Below, one piece after another: positions 1 through 10,451 of a stretch of DNA of 64,000 bases. Source of the DNA: Rhodopseudomonas palustris (GTDB lineage: Bacteria > Pseudomonadota > Alphaproteobacteria > Rhizobiales > Xanthobacteraceae). Positions within the stretch are counted from its first letter, which is position 1. Every line of letters starts with the position of its first letter. The notes beneath the pieces were generated by a model. That model worked only from the letters and a program-made list of their open reading frames with translations, searched no databases and was not told the origin of the DNA. Where the stretch lies: assembly GCF_034479375.1 (NCBI RefSeq), contig NZ_CP140155.1, positions 3,944,501 to 4,008,500 on the forward strand. Reading direction: 5' to 3'. Position numbers and translations under genes: made by a program.

Positions 1-1
1 C

Positions 2-697
2 GGTACGCTGAAGGCAGGGCTGTTCGCCGGCCTGCTGTTCGGGCTGGAATTCGTGCTGATCTATTACGGTTTGACGTTGACCACGGCGTCGCGCGGGGTG
101 GTGTTTCTCTATGTGGCGCCGTTTGTGGTGGCGCTGGGCGCCTACCATTTCCTCGGCGAACGGCTGCGCGCCATCCAGTGGGCGGGGCTGGCCCTGAGCT
201 TCGCCGGCGTGGCGGCGGCGATCGGGGTGCCGCAGCCCAATGTCGACGCGAAGGTGCTGCTCGGCGACCTGATGTTGGTCGGCGGCGGGGCGCTGTGGGG
301 AGCCACCACGCTGATCGTCAAGGCGAGCCCGCTGCAACGGGCCCCCGCCGAAAAGGGGCTGGCCTACCAGGTGGCGATTTCGATCCCGATTCTCGCTTTC
401 GCGGCGCTGGTGTCCGGCGAAACCATCGACAAGGTGCCGAGCCCGCTGTCGCTGGCGCTGATGGCCTATCAGTCGATCTGGGTGGTCGGGCTGACCTTTT
501 TACTCTGGTTCAGCCTGGTGATGACCTATTCGGCCAGCAAATTGTCGGCATTTACCTTTTTCACCCCTTTATTCGGGGTGGCGGCGGGCTATCTGATCCT
601 GCACGAACCGCTGACCCCGGCCTTCGGCTTTGCGGCGCTGCTGGTGATGGCCGGGCTGTATCTGGTCAACCGGCCGGGCCGGGTTGCGGCTGTTTGA
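2..697 (+). CDS. DMT/EamA family transporter, 5'-truncated by window edge
   Basis: Inner-membrane carrier of the drug/metabolite transporter superfamily; the substrate cannot be told from sequence. The frame is open from base 2, so the first part of the gene lies outside the window. The visible 231 residues hold about seven hydrophobic segments. They include the typical EamA repeat, with a short glycine-rich helix, a GERL-like turn after a helix (FLGERL), and a second repeat ending in ILHEPLTP, where the conserved Glu-Pro of EamA proteins sits. It ends 115 bp before ispG on the same strand; no functional link is implied. Full-length relatives are near 300 residues, so roughly 60-70 residues are missing. 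Confidence 0.85.
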   Translation, partial: GTLKAGLFAGLLFGLEFVLIYYGLTLTTASRGVVFLYVAPFVVALGAYHFLGERLRAIQWAGLALSFAGVAAAIGVPQPNVDAKVLLGDLMLVGGGALWGATTLIVKASPLQRAPAEKGLAYQVAISIPILAFAALVSGETIDKVPSPLSLALMAYQSIWVVGLTFLLWFSLVMTYSASKLSAFTFFTPLFGVAAGYLILHEPLTPAFGFAALLVMAGLYLVNRPGRVAAV

Positions 698-782
698 GGT
701 CGGAACTCGCGGCTCTGCGCCCAGGGTTCCACGCCAATGGACTGCTGCTCGAGGGTTCCTGCGCCGATTGATCCATTGCTGA

Positions 783-2108
<1,326 letters not shown>

Positions 2109-2182
2109 TCCGCGCCAAGAGACGAAGCAGGCTTCTACTGACGAAACCTCTTCGCGACGTTAATCCACCGACTTCTCCTCGA

Positions 2183-2398
2183 TCAGCGTCGCTGTCGAAA
2201 GGGGAACTTTCTCTGTTTCAGAAAGACCAAGAACTCGGACGGGTAACTGCGGCTTAGCATCGTTCCTTCAGGAGGCCCCCACACCTCTGAATCCAAAGCC
2301 ATCATCACTCCCTCCCCTGCTGCGGCATTTCGGCGCCATTCCAAATAGAGGCTGTCTATTTCACCCTTAAGTTCTGCTTCGAACCAAATGAAGATCAT
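2183..2398 (-). CDS. possible small hypothetical protein
   Basis: A 71-residue reading frame inside an AT-rich stretch that contrasts with its GC-rich neighbours. I do not recognise the product. It has an acidic N-terminal half (FEAELKGEIDSLYLEW) and a basic C-terminus (KQRKFPFRQRR), with no signal peptide or membrane segment. No clear ribosome binding site precedes the ATG at 2396-2398. It could be a real orphan gene brought in with the islet (2110-3260), or chance. I include it because this stretch would otherwise be about 400 bp of unexplained sequence. Confidence 0.3.
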   Translation of the reverse strand: MIFIWFEAELKGEIDSLYLEWRRNAAAGEGVMMALDSEVWGPPEGTMLSRSYPSEFLVFLKQRKFPFRQRR

Positions 2399-2513
2399 AT
2401 CAACATCTCATGTTTGCCGACCCATTCACCTCTGACCCACAACAGAGACCAACTGATCTTATGGGCACAACCGACTATACTGGGAATTCACCTATTTAGA
2501 GTCTAACGTCCCA

Positions 2514-3242
2514 CTACCGGCCCACACTAGCGTCGAGTAATTCGCCGCGCATACAATCGTCGAATACGCGGGCGATGAAAGCCCTATTGTCAGCGCCGTA
2601 TTTCTCGCGCGAAAAGTAGACTGCGGCGGCAAGCATCATATAGTAATTTGAGTCTTGGTCGGAATTGCGCAACACTTCGCCGCCTTGGCCATAGGCTTTT
2701 GATGCAGCCAGTATTGCCGCATCCTTATAGTCTACGCCGGTTCGATGCGAAGTTATGAGATCAATGGCTACGCTCTGATATTTCTGGCACCACAACGTGC
2801 GCGCCAATTGCGTCATTTGCTTCTTCTTTGATACTAAGATGGATGCGTTATGTCGCTCGATAGCCTTGTCCTCTGCGGCACGTTCTTCGTCCGTTGAAGT
2901 CGACTTCCATTGAGCGATGCAATCGTTGAACTCTTCTTGGCCAAATTGCTCGACACCATTCGATTGACTGCTTTGCGCTTTAGCGACGATCATTTGCAGG
3001 TGCCTAATATCCTCTTCTGACCAACCCTTTCCGCGCGCGTCGGCCTCTTCATCTCGGGCTTGAGACGCCATAAACGCAAAGACAGTCTTATACCTGGCGT
3101 GATATCGGGCGTAGACGCCCATCGCAATTTGCCCCCAATTTCGGCAAACAGTCGGATGACTAACAACCTCCGCAGAGGCGGGATGGGAAAACAAAATAAG
3201 AAAACTAAGCAAAAATAGAAATTTGGAAAGGAGCAATCTCAT
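2514..3242 (-). CDS. secreted/periplasmic hypothetical protein
   Basis: A 242-residue protein I do not recognise. It opens with a textbook signal peptide: MRLLLSK, then a Phe/Leu-rich core, then a likely cleavage after HPASA. The mature part is charged and mostly helical, with four Cys at spaced positions (VCRNWG, NDCIAQ, WCQKY, DDCMRG) that could pair in the periplasm. ATG 3242 is preferred over the GTG at 3251 because AAGGG lies about 8 bases upstream and the signal peptide starts cleanly. Base composition is clearly more AT-rich than the flanking ispG and antiporter genes, which suggests recent acquisition. It is followed upstream by an antitoxin-like gene; no functional link is visible. 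Confidence 0.65.
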   Translation of the reverse strand: MRLLLSKFLFLLSFLILFSHPASAEVVSHPTVCRNWGQIAMGVYARYHARYKTVFAFMASQARDEEADARGKGWSEEDIRHLQMIVAKAQSSQSNGVEQFGQEEFNDCIAQWKSTSTDEERAAEDKAIERHNASILVSKKKQMTQLARTLWCQKYQSVAIDLITSHRTGVDYKDAAILAASKAYGQGGEVLRNSDQDSNYYMMLAAAVYFSREKYGADNRAFIARVFDDCMRGELLDASVGR

Positions 3243-3263
3243 AGCTCGCACCCTTGCGCGTTG

Positions 3264-3524
3264 CTAATAATTAGCTTCGGTCGATTCCATAAAAGGACTT
3301 TTCGCCGGATCGAACAGCGCCTCGACCGCTTCATCGCCCGCGAACCGGCCGGCGCGAATGTCCGCAAGACCACGGCCGACAGCCGCGCGCTCTTCCTCGC
3401 TCAGCCTGTAGACGACGTCGTGTCGCGTCTCGATGTCTGCGATCGAGTCGACGAGTTCCTGCTGAGCCGCTTCGGGCCAAGCCGCGACGCGCTCGAAGAG
3501 AAGTTCAAGGCCGTGCTTGGTCAT
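3264..3524 (-). CDS. antitoxin-like small protein (RelB/ParD-like), no toxin seen
   Basis: An 86-residue acidic protein with the layout of small rhizobial antitoxins of ParE/RelE-type systems. It has an N-terminal helical segment (ELLFERVAAWPEAAQQELVD), a linker with YRLSEEERAAVGRGL, and a short tail with the ADIRAGRFAGDEAVEALF motif common in such proteins. The tail would normally wrap the toxin. The expected partner, a RelE/ParE toxin of about 95 residues immediately downstream, is absent: the next gene in that direction is the unrelated secreted protein. It is therefore an orphan or a remnant of a toxin-antitoxin pair. The family call is by resemblance only. Confidence 0.6.
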   Translation of the reverse strand: MTKHGLELLFERVAAWPEAAQQELVDSIADIETRHDVVYRLSEEERAAVGRGLADIRAGRFAGDEAVEALFDPAKSPFMESTEANY

Positions 3525-3621
3525 AGCGAAACGCTAACTGATGTCGGTCCGATTGTCAGCGGGGCGAATGCCCGGACGGCCGGCCCCCAAGGCTTCCGAG
3601 GCTAGTGGGGCCACATACGCC

Positions 3622-5223
3622 CTATCCGCTCCGAAACTCCCGATTCGCCAGGCTCGCCTCCTCCAGATCGAGGTCGCGCTCGATCCGCCGCCGCGCTTCG
3701 TCGGTGATCTTGCCGGCGCGGAGCTGGGCGTGGATGAATTGTCGCTCGGCCGCGATCAGTTCGCGCACCAGCGCGCGCGCGTTGGCGGTCGCCGCATAGG
3801 CCTTGTCGTCGAGCGATGCCGGCAATTGATGGGCGCGGATGTCGTGCCGTGCGCGCAGCAGCTTCACCACCTCCGCGGACAATTCACGACCGTCGGTCAG
3901 CGCGTCGAGCGATTGCAGCGCCGCAGCCAAAGCCGCGCGCCGCGCGGTGATCTCGGCTTCGTGCTCGGCGATGTGCTCGCTGCGGCCGTCGCGGCCGATG
4001 CCGAGCGCGGTCACCACCGCCGGCAGCGTCAGGCCGAGCCCGACCAGCGTGATCAGAATGACGCCGAAGGCGACGAACAGGATCAGGTCCCGTTCGGGAA
4101 AGCCGGATCCGTCCGGCAGCGTGAACGGCAGCGCCAGCGCGGTGGCGAGCGACACCGCGCCGCGCACGCCGGTGAAGCCGACCACGAACACCGCGCGCCA
4201 GCTCGGACGCCGCTCGCGGGCGCGGATCCGCTTGCTCATCAGACGCGGCAGATAGGTCGCCGGATAGACCCAGAGAAAGCGCGCCAGGACGACGATCGCC
4301 GCCACCAGCAGCGTCGCGACCGCGATGTCGTCGAAGGCGAACTCTTCCGACCGCTCCAGGATCGCCCGCATCTGAAAGCCGATCAGCAGGAACAGCAGCC
4401 CCTCGATCAGATAGATGATCAAATCCCAGAAGAAGATGCCCTGCAGCCGGGTCGCGGCGGGGATCAGCAGCGGGCCGTTCCACGAGATGTAGAGGCCGCA
4501 GGCCACCGTCGCGATCACGCCGGAGCCGCCGAGATGCTCCGGAATCCAGTAGGCGATGTAGGGCGTCAGCAGCGACAGCGTGATCTCGATCTGCGGATCG
4601 CGGGCGTAGCGCCGGGCCCGCAGGCTGAGCCAGCCGATCGCGATGCCGAAGGCGATCTCCCCCGCCAGGATCGCCACGAAACTGCCCGACGCCTTCGGTA
4701 GCGAGAACATCCCGGTCATGATCGCGGCCAGCGCGAAGCGATACAGGATCAGCGCGGTGGCGTCGTTGGCCAGCCCCTCGCCCTCCAGCACCACCAAGAT
4801 CCGCCGCGGCAGGCCGAGCTTGCGGGCGATCGCGAGCGGCGCCACCACGTCGGGCGGCGCGACGATGGCGCCGAGCAGAAAGCCGACCGCCCATGGCAGG
4901 CCCAGCAGATAGTGCGTCGCCACCGCGACCGCGCAGGCGGTGAAGATCACGCAGCCGATCGCCAGCAGGCCGATCGCGCGCAGATTGAAGCGGAACTCGC
5001 GCCAGCTCATCGCCACACTGGCCGAATAGATCAGCGGCGGCAGCACCAGCAGCAGGATCAGGTCCGGCGGCAGCTCGATCGCCGGCATGCCGGGAATGAA
5101 CGCCAGCACGATGCCGGCCAGCAGCCACAGGATCGCCGGGGCCACGTGGAGCCGGCGCGCCAGCAGCGCGGTCGCCGCCAGCACGGCGAGCAGGATCAGG
5201 AAGATCTGGAATTTCGCTTCCAC
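3622..5223 (-). CDS. CPA1-type Na+/H+ (cation/proton) antiporter
   Basis: Inner-membrane monovalent cation/proton antiporter for pH and salt homeostasis. About 12 membrane segments fill the first 400 residues. CPA1 landmarks are visible: GAIVAPPDVVAP, EGEGLANDATALILYR (the conserved Asn-Asp pair in the ion site) and FTGVRGAVSLA. A cytoplasmic tail of about 130 residues, rich in Arg, Glu and Ala, follows. I place the start at GTG 5223 (VEAKFQIFLIL), where the first helix begins. A GTG at 5304 would add 27 residues that look non-conserved. It is transcribed away from papA, with a shared upstream region of about 250 bp. Confidence 0.9.
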   Translation of the reverse strand: MEAKFQIFLILLAVLAATALLARRLHVAPAILWLLAGIVLAFIPGMPAIELPPDLILLLVLPPLIYSASVAMSWREFRFNLRAIGLLAIGCVIFTACAVAVATHYLLGLPWAVGFLLGAIVAPPDVVAPLAIARKLGLPRRILVVLEGEGLANDATALILYRFALAAIMTGMFSLPKASGSFVAILAGEIAFGIAIGWLSLRARRYARDPQIEITLSLLTPYIAYWIPEHLGGSGVIATVACGLYISWNGPLLIPAATRLQGIFFWDLIIYLIEGLLFLLIGFQMRAILERSEEFAFDDIAVATLLVAAIVVLARFLWVYPATYLPRLMSKRIRARERRPSWRAVFVVGFTGVRGAVSLATALALPFTLPDGSGFPERDLILFVAFGVILITLVGLGLTLPAVVTALGIGRDGRSEHIAEHEAEITARRAALAAALQSLDALTDGRELSAEVVKLLRARHDIRAHQLPASLDDKAYAATANARALVRELIAAERQFIHAQLRAGKITDEARRRIERDLDLEEASLANREFRSG

Positions 5224-5469
5224 GAGACCCACGAGCTGGTCGGTCGAATGGCCGACGCGGTCTGCATCGCCCGGTCGCCCGGGCAGGTCAAGAGAGCCCC
5301 GCACGCCGCCGATCGGCGGCGCCTGCGGTGCGCCCGGATCGGCAGCGTAACCACCAAATCAACAAGTCCGGTTCAGTTGGCGCGCGTTCGCTAACCCCCC
5401 GTTCACCGTCGGGGGACAGCGCTACTATCGGTTATACCTTTGGCAACATTCCCGACGTTTTGTGGCGGT

Positions 5470-7179
5470 ATGGGATCCGTGCACTCCATCACACAAGCTG
5501 GGACCGCGCTCGCCGAATCGCACACGCGCAGGTCGTTGCGCACGGTGTCGCCGAAGCAGGCCGCCGGACTGGCGCTGTCCGCCTTCGCGGCGATCGATTC
5601 GGCGCTGGCGATGATCGCGCCCGATGGCCGGATCCTGATGGCCAATCCGGCCTTTGGTCGGCTGCTCGGCGATATCTCGCCCGGGGATCTGCTGGCGCGC
5701 CTGCAGATCGAGTCCTGGCAGAAACTGGAAGGCGGCGAACGCACCGTGCTGTTCCCCAGCGGCCGCAGCTTCCGGATCCGCACCATGGTGCTGCCCGAAG
5801 GCTATTTCGTCTGCGCCGGGGACATCACCGATCAGCTCGCTCAGGATGCGCGCGACGCGCGGCTGGCGCGAACCGACCGGCTGACCGAGCTCGGCAACCG
5901 GCGATTGCTGCGCGAGCGGCTGCAGGATCTGCTCGACAGCTCGCCCGCGGTGCGTGGCGACTGCGCCCTGCTGACCGTCGACCTCGACCGTTTCAGGGCG
6001 GTCAACGATGCGCTCGGCCGCAACATCGGCGACGCCCTGCTCTGTCTGGTGTCGAAGCGGATCCGCTCCGCCGTGTCCGACGTCGACATCGTGACGCGGC
6101 TGTACGGCGATCAGTTCGGCATCATTCAGTTCGGACGTGCGCAACCCGATTCCGCGATCATCCTGGCCAAGCGCCTGTGCGACCTGCTGAGCCGCCCGTA
6201 TATGCTGGAAGGGCAGTTGATCGACATCACGGCCCGGGTCGGCATCGCGCCGCTGGCGCTGGATGCCGCCGATGTCGACCAGGTCATGAAGAACGCCGAC
6301 CTCGCCCTGAACCGCACCCGGCAGGACCGCTTGACGGACTATTGCGTGTTCGAATCCGGGATGGACGAGACCGTGAAGGCGCGGCGCGCGCTCGAGACCG
6401 ATCTGCGCCGGGCGCTGGCGTTGCGCGAATTCTCGCTGGTCTATCAGCCGCAATTCGATCTGCAGACCAGGCGCGTGACCGGCTTCGAAGCGCTGCTGCG
6501 CTGGAATTCCCCGACCCGCGGGACGGTGTCGCCGCTCGACTTCATTCCGCTCGCGGAAGAGACCGGCATCATCAATCCGATCGGCGAATGGGTGCTGCGG
6601 ACCGCCTGCCGCGATGCCGCCAATTGGCCGGACGACATCACCGTCGCGGTCAACATCTCGGCCGTGCAATTCACCCACCGCACGCTCGCCACGACCGTAT
6701 TGTCGGCGCTGGCGGACAGCGATCTCGATCCGAGGCGGCTGGAGCTCGAAATCACCGAAAGCGTCATGCTGGACGCGCGCGGCACCGCGCTCGGCGTGCT
6801 GCAGCAGTTGCGCGGGACCGGCATTCGCGTCTCGCTCGACGATTTCGGCACCGGCTACTCGTCGCTGGGCTATCTGCGCAGCTTCCCGTTCGACAAGATC
6901 AAGATCGACCAGTGCTTCGTCCGCGGCACCGCCGAAGACCCCAGCAACCGCGCGATCGTGCGCGCGATCGCCTCGCTCGGCCAGAACCTCGGCATGGCGA
7001 CCGTCGCGGAGGGCGTCGAGACCGCCGAGCACATGGAGCGCGTCGCCGCCGACGGCTGTACGCATGTGCAAGGCTATCTGATCAGCCGGCCGATTCCGCC
7101 CGAACAGGTCGACGACTTCCTCGCCGCCAAGGGCGACGAAGAAGAAGTCTGCCGTGACGATCCGTTCCGAGCCGCCTGA
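5470..7179 (+). CDS. papA: PAS-GGDEF(degenerate)-EAL c-di-GMP phosphodiesterase, PapA-like
   Basis: Probably hydrolyses cyclic di-GMP under control of the adjacent BLUF photoreceptor. Order of parts in 569 residues: a PAS-like domain at about 40-125 (MIAPDGRILMANPAFGRLLG); a GGDEF domain at about 140-290 whose catalytic motif reads YGDQF, so cyclase activity is unlikely; and a complete EAL domain from about 310. EAL signature residues are all present: FEALLRW, NISAVQF, EITES, SLDDFGTGYSS, KIKID and AEGVET. Its stop codon directly abuts the papB start, so the two are surely cotranscribed. From memory, R. palustris PapA/PapB is a studied BLUF-EAL pair affecting biofilm. ATG 5470 is preferred over TTG 5440. 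Confidence 0.9.
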   Translation: MGSVHSITQAGTALAESHTRRSLRTVSPKQAAGLALSAFAAIDSALAMIAPDGRILMANPAFGRLLGDISPGDLLARLQIESWQKLEGGERTVLFPSGRSFRIRTMVLPEGYFVCAGDITDQLAQDARDARLARTDRLTELGNRRLLRERLQDLLDSSPAVRGDCALLTVDLDRFRAVNDALGRNIGDALLCLVSKRIRSAVSDVDIVTRLYGDQFGIIQFGRAQPDSAIILAKRLCDLLSRPYMLEGQLIDITARVGIAPLALDAADVDQVMKNADLALNRTRQDRLTDYCVFESGMDETVKARRALETDLRRALALREFSLVYQPQFDLQTRRVTGFEALLRWNSPTRGTVSPLDFIPLAEETGIINPIGEWVLRTACRDAANWPDDITVAVNISAVQFTHRTLATTVLSALADSDLDPRRLELEITESVMLDARGTALGVLQQLRGTGIRVSLDDFGTGYSSLGYLRSFPFDKIKIDQCFVRGTAEDPSNRAIVRAIASLGQNLGMATVAEGVETAEHMERVAADGCTHVQGYLISRPIPPEQVDDFLAAKGDEEEVCRDDPFRAA

Positions 7180-7602
7180 ATGCCGGATCGGCACTATCGC
7201 TGCGTCTACTGGAGCAGACAACGGACGGAGGGCGGGCCGGGCCAGGCCGCGGCCGAGGTCGAATCCATCCTGGCCGCGGCGCGCCACAACAACCCGCGGC
7301 TCGGCATCACCGGCGCGCTGGCGATCGGTCGCGGCGTCTTCGCCCAATTGCTGGAGGGTCCGCGCCACGCCGTCGAAATGGTGTTCGAGAAGATTCAGCG
7401 CGACGAGCGGCACGGCGACGTCCAGGTGCTGGCGTTCGGCCCGGTGGCCGAGCGAGCCTTCCCGCACTGGCCGATGGCCCGGCTCGATTGCTCCAACGAA
7501 GACAGTGTCCGGCTCGTCGCTTTCGACGACGACGACGCGCGCACGTCGCATCCCGAAGCCCGCCGCCTGCTCGACATCGTCCGCTCGCTGGCGACCGAGT
7601 AG
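7180..7602 (+). CDS. papB: BLUF-domain blue-light photoreceptor, PapB-like
   Basis: A short (140-residue) flavin-binding blue-light sensor consisting of one BLUF domain. The residues that carry the BLUF photocycle are visible: Tyr10 (CVYWSRQ), Asn37/Asn38 (RHNNPRLGITG), Gln56 (FAQLLEGP), and Trp97/Met99 in FPHWPMA. No output domain is fused, so it must signal by protein contact. The obvious partner is the EAL protein encoded immediately upstream, with no intergenic base between them. In fused relatives such as BlrP1, BLUF and EAL share one chain; here the two halves are separate. The gene converges on a DUF1345 gene 27 bp away. Confidence 0.93.
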   Translation: MPDRHYRCVYWSRQRTEGGPGQAAAEVESILAAARHNNPRLGITGALAIGRGVFAQLLEGPRHAVEMVFEKIQRDERHGDVQVLAFGPVAERAFPHWPMARLDCSNEDSVRLVAFDDDDARTSHPEARRLLDIVRSLATE

Positions 7603-7629
7603 TCGTTTCGCCGCGACCGCTAACCGGCC

Positions 7630-8316
7630 TCAGATCGCGCTGGCGGCGATGTTGACCATCAGCGCCACCAGCGCGGTGTTGAACACGAACGACGCCACGC
7701 CATGCGCGGTCGCGGTGCGGCGGATGTCCCTGTCGGTGATGCCGACATCGGACACCTGCGCGGTCATGCCGATCACGAACGAGAAGTACACGAAGTCCCA
7801 ATAATCGGGCTCGAAGGGCGCGCCGCTTCCCGGAAACGCCAGCCCTCCGGCCTTGCCGCCGCGATAATATTCATGCGCGTAGTGCAGCGCGAAAGTGGTG
7901 TGCACCATCGCCCAGGACAGCGCGATCGTCACGATGGCGAGCGCAAGCTCCGCCGCGCCGCGATGCCCGGCGCCGAGCTCGCTGACGATCGCCGCGATGC
8001 TGGCGAAGGCGCCGAGCGCGGTCATCATCAGGATCAGGAAACGGCCGTCGTCCTGCAGCACGGCGTTGCGGCGGATATAGTCGACGCCGCAGCGGACCAT
8101 CATGGCGAAGGCGAGCGCCAGATAGACGACGATCGAGACGTCCCAGCCGATCAGCGCCCGCGTCACCGGCCGCAGCGTCGCGGGCAGCAGCAGAAACGCG
8201 ACGCCACCGACCGCGATCGAGATGAACAGCCGCGGCCGGGAAACCACCACCCGGACCGCGCGCGGTAGTCTTCTGAAGCGCAGGAGGTGCGGATCCTCGG
8301 GCGCTTCGCCGCTCAT
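7630..8316 (-). CDS. DUF1345 family membrane protein
   Basis: A 228-residue inner-membrane protein of the DUF1345 family, function unknown. After a basic N-terminus (RFRRLPRAVRVVVSR) there are about five or six hydrophobic segments. The family landmark HTTFALHYAHEYY lies at about 140-155, followed by DYWDFVYFSFVIGMTAQVSD. Start ATG 8316 is chosen because the upstream extension to 8370 overlaps the end of the prenyl synthase and looks non-native. It sits 7 bp downstream of that synthase on the same strand, so cotranscription is likely, though the two jobs have no known link. Confidence 0.88.
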   Translation of the reverse strand: MSGEAPEDPHLLRFRRLPRAVRVVVSRPRLFISIAVGGVAFLLLPATLRPVTRALIGWDVSIVVYLALAFAMMVRCGVDYIRRNAVLQDDGRFLILMMTALGAFASIAAIVSELGAGHRGAAELALAIVTIALSWAMVHTTFALHYAHEYYRGGKAGGLAFPGSGAPFEPDYWDFVYFSFVIGMTAQVSDVGITDRDIRRTATAHGVASFVFNTALVALMVNIAASAI

Positions 8317-8323
8317 CCGCGGA

Positions 8324-9250
8324 TCAGTTCTTCCGTTCGGCGACGAACCGGGCGGCGGCGCGCAGCACATCGCCCCTGGGGCCGAACGGCGCCAGCGCCT
8401 CGTCGGCCCGCGCGATCAGATCGCGCACCCGCTGCTTGGCGCCGTCGACGCCGAGCTGGGTGACGAAGGTGGTCTTGCCCAGCGCCGCGTCGGCGCCGGC
8501 CGGCTTGCCGAGAGCTGCGGCGTCGCCCTCGACGTCGAGCAGATCGTCGGCGATCTGGAACGCCTCGCCGAGCGCGCGGCCATAATCGTCGAGCGCGCGA
8601 TAATGCTCCGGCGGCGCCTCGCCGAGAATCGCGCCGGCGACGCAGCCGTAGCGCAGCAGCGCCCCGGTCTTCATCTGCTGCAGCCTCGCCACGTCGACCG
8701 GCTCGCGGTCGCCGAACCGGCCCTCGCCGGCGAGGTCGAGCATCTGGCCGCCGACCATGCCGCCGAGCCCGGCGCAACGCGCCAGCACCCGGTTGAGATC
8801 GAGCCGCACCTGAGGATCGCGATGCACCTCGTCGCGGGTGATGATGTCGAAGGCCAGCGTCAGCAACGCGTCGCCGGCCAGAATCGCGGTGGCGTCGTCA
8901 TAGGCCTTGTGCAGCGTCGGGCGGCCGCGGCGCAGATCGCTGTTGTCCATCGCCGGCAGATCGTCGTGGATCAGCGAATAGCAATGGATGCACTCCAGGG
9001 CCGCGCCGACCAGCAGCGCCGAGGCGCGATCGACGCCGAACACCGCCGCGCTTTCCACCGCCAGAAACGGCCGCAGCCGCTTGCCGCCGCCGAGCGTCGA
9101 GTAGCGGATCGCCTCCATCAGCCGGCGGGGACGGGCGATCTCGTCCGCCAGCAATTCGTCGGACAACAGCCGTCCGAGCAGGGATTCGGTATCCTCGGCG
9201 GTCGAGTCGAGCCGTTTGGCAAAGTCGATTGTGGAAGTGCCGGTGGCCAT
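8324..9250 (-). CDS. ispA: farnesyl/geranylgeranyl diphosphate synthase (polyprenyl synthetase)
   Basis: Head-to-tail prenyltransferase that condenses IPP with allylic diphosphates. The 308 residues carry both Asp-rich motifs: [14 protein letters not shown] (the first motif, with the two-residue insertion typical of bacterial FPP and plant-type GGPP synthases) and [19 protein letters not shown], the IPP-binding segment, precedes them. Whether the product is C15 or C20 cannot be settled by eye; in a phototroph GGPP would feed carotenoids and bacteriochlorophyll. ATG 9250 ([10 protein letters not shown]) is taken as start because the earlier ATG gives an unlikely basic extension. It diverges from mtgA with a 155 bp spacer. 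Confidence 0.88.
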   Translation of the reverse strand: MATGTSTIDFAKRLDSTAEDTESLLGRLLSDELLADEIARPRRLMEAIRYSTLGGGKRLRPFLAVESAAVFGVDRASALLVGAALECIHCYSLIHDDLPAMDNSDLRRGRPTLHKAYDDATAILAGDALLTLAFDIITRDEVHRDPQVRLDLNRVLARCAGLGGMVGGQMLDLAGEGRFGDREPVDVARLQQMKTGALLRYGCVAGAILGEAPPEHYRALDDYGRALGEAFQIADDLLDVEGDAAALGKPAGADAALGKTTFVTQLGVDGAKQRVRDLIARADEALAPFGPRGDVLRAAARFVAERKN

Positions 9251-9405
9251 TCGGAAGTGCTCCAGATAAAATTCGGCCGGACCATTCATCATGGCACCGG
9301 CTTCGTCAATTCGGCGCTCGACGTGGCGGTACATCAGGGGGCGCAAATGATGCCGGCCAATCCGATCCTCGACGTCGAGGGCCGTCCGACCCGCACCGGG
9401 GCGGC

Positions 9406-10089
9406 ATGAGACGGCCGATCCGCGCCGCCCTCCTGACGCTGCTGGTGCTGCTCGCGGCGCCCTACGTTCTCACCCCGTTTTACGGCGCTGGCCATCCGGT
9501 TTCGACGCTGATGATATGGCGCTGGCTGACCGGATCGACGGTGACCCGGGAGTGGGTGGACATCGAACGGATTTCGCCGGCCTTGCCGCGCACCGTGGTC
9601 GCCTCCGAGGACGCCAAATTCTGCAGCCATCGCGGCATCGATTGGGACTCGGTGCGTGACGTGCTCGACGATCTGCAGGACGGCGGCGAGGCCACCCGCG
9701 GCGGCTCCACCATCACCCAGCAGGTCGCCAAGAACCTGTTCCTGTGGCCGGGCCGCAGCGTCGTGCGCAAGGCGCTGGAATTCCCGCTGGCGATGTGGAT
9801 CGACCTGGTGCTGTCGAAGCAGCGGATTCTCGAACTCTACCTCAACATCGCCGAATGGGGCCCGGACGGGCAGTTCGGCGCCGAAGCCGGGGCGGCCTAT
9901 GCGTTCGGCCGCCCGGCCAGCCAGCTCACGCAGAAGGAGGCCGCGCTGATGGCCTCGATCCTGCCCAATCCGCGCATCCGCAGCGCGAAGAAGCCGGGAC
10001 CGGGCGTGCGCCGGCTGGCCGTGACCTATGTGGCGCGGGCGAGATCCGCCGAATTGCAGCAATGCTGGCGCGAAAATAGCGGATCCTGA
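9406..10089 (+). CDS. mtgA: monofunctional biosynthetic peptidoglycan transglycosylase
   Basis: Glycosyltransferase (GT51) that polymerises lipid II into glycan strands at the periplasmic face. One N-terminal membrane anchor (residues about 5-25) is followed by the GT51 domain. The catalytic Glu is in [16 protein letters not shown], and the second motif reads [33 protein letters not shown] and the closing MASILPNP are typical. The length of 227 residues fits the monofunctional family, with no transpeptidase domain. ATG 9406 directly precedes the anchor. rpmF follows 136 bp downstream, an arrangement common in the order. Confidence 0.95.
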   Translation: MRRPIRAALLTLLVLLAAPYVLTPFYGAGHPVSTLMIWRWLTGSTVTREWVDIERISPALPRTVVASEDAKFCSHRGIDWDSVRDVLDDLQDGGEATRGGSTITQQVAKNLFLWPGRSVVRKALEFPLAMWIDLVLSKQRILELYLNIAEWGPDGQFGAEAGAAYAFGRPASQLTQKEAALMASILPNPRIRSAKKPGPGVRRLAVTYVARARSAELQQCWRENSGS

Positions 10090-10225
10090 GGCGATTTAGA
10101 CCGCTCCGCGCTCTAGCATTGCGGCCGGCCTTCCGTTATAAGCCCGGCCTAGCTTTACGCCTGCGCGCGAGTGCCGGGCCGTCCCGCCGTGGACGACGAG
10201 ATCAATCCCGTCAAGGATCACTGAA

Positions 10226-10408
10226 ATGGCCGTTCCGAGAAGAAAAACTTCGCCCTCGCGGCGTGGCATGCGCCGGTCGGCGGACGCGCTGAAGCGCCCG
10301 ACCTACGCGGAAGACAAGGATTCCGGCGAACTGCGCCGCCCGCATCATCTCGACCTCAAGACCGGGATGTACAAGGGTCGCCAGGTGATCAAGAAGAAGG
10401 ACGCCTGA
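10226..10408 (+). CDS. rpmF: 50S ribosomal protein L32
   Basis: Small basic protein of the large ribosomal subunit. The 60 residues begin [18 protein letters not shown], the L32 signature, and end [11 protein letters not shown]. The zinc-ribbon cysteines found in some L32 proteins are absent, as is usual for the alphaproteobacterial form. AAGGATCA lies just upstream of the ATG. The stop codon falls inside a perfect hairpin that is followed by a second one, which probably ends the transcript. Confidence 0.98.
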
Positions 10409-10451
10409 GCCCGGCTCAGGCGCTCCCGGCGCGGCCTGGCCGCGCCGCTTT
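10403..10451 (+). terminator. two stacked hairpins after rpmF
   Basis: GCCTGAGC-CCG-GCTCAGGC (10403-10421) overlaps the rpmF stop. A second GC-rich stem, GGCGCGG/CCGCGCC (10428-10446), ends in GCTTT. The T-run is short, so termination strength is uncertain. Confidence 0.45.
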
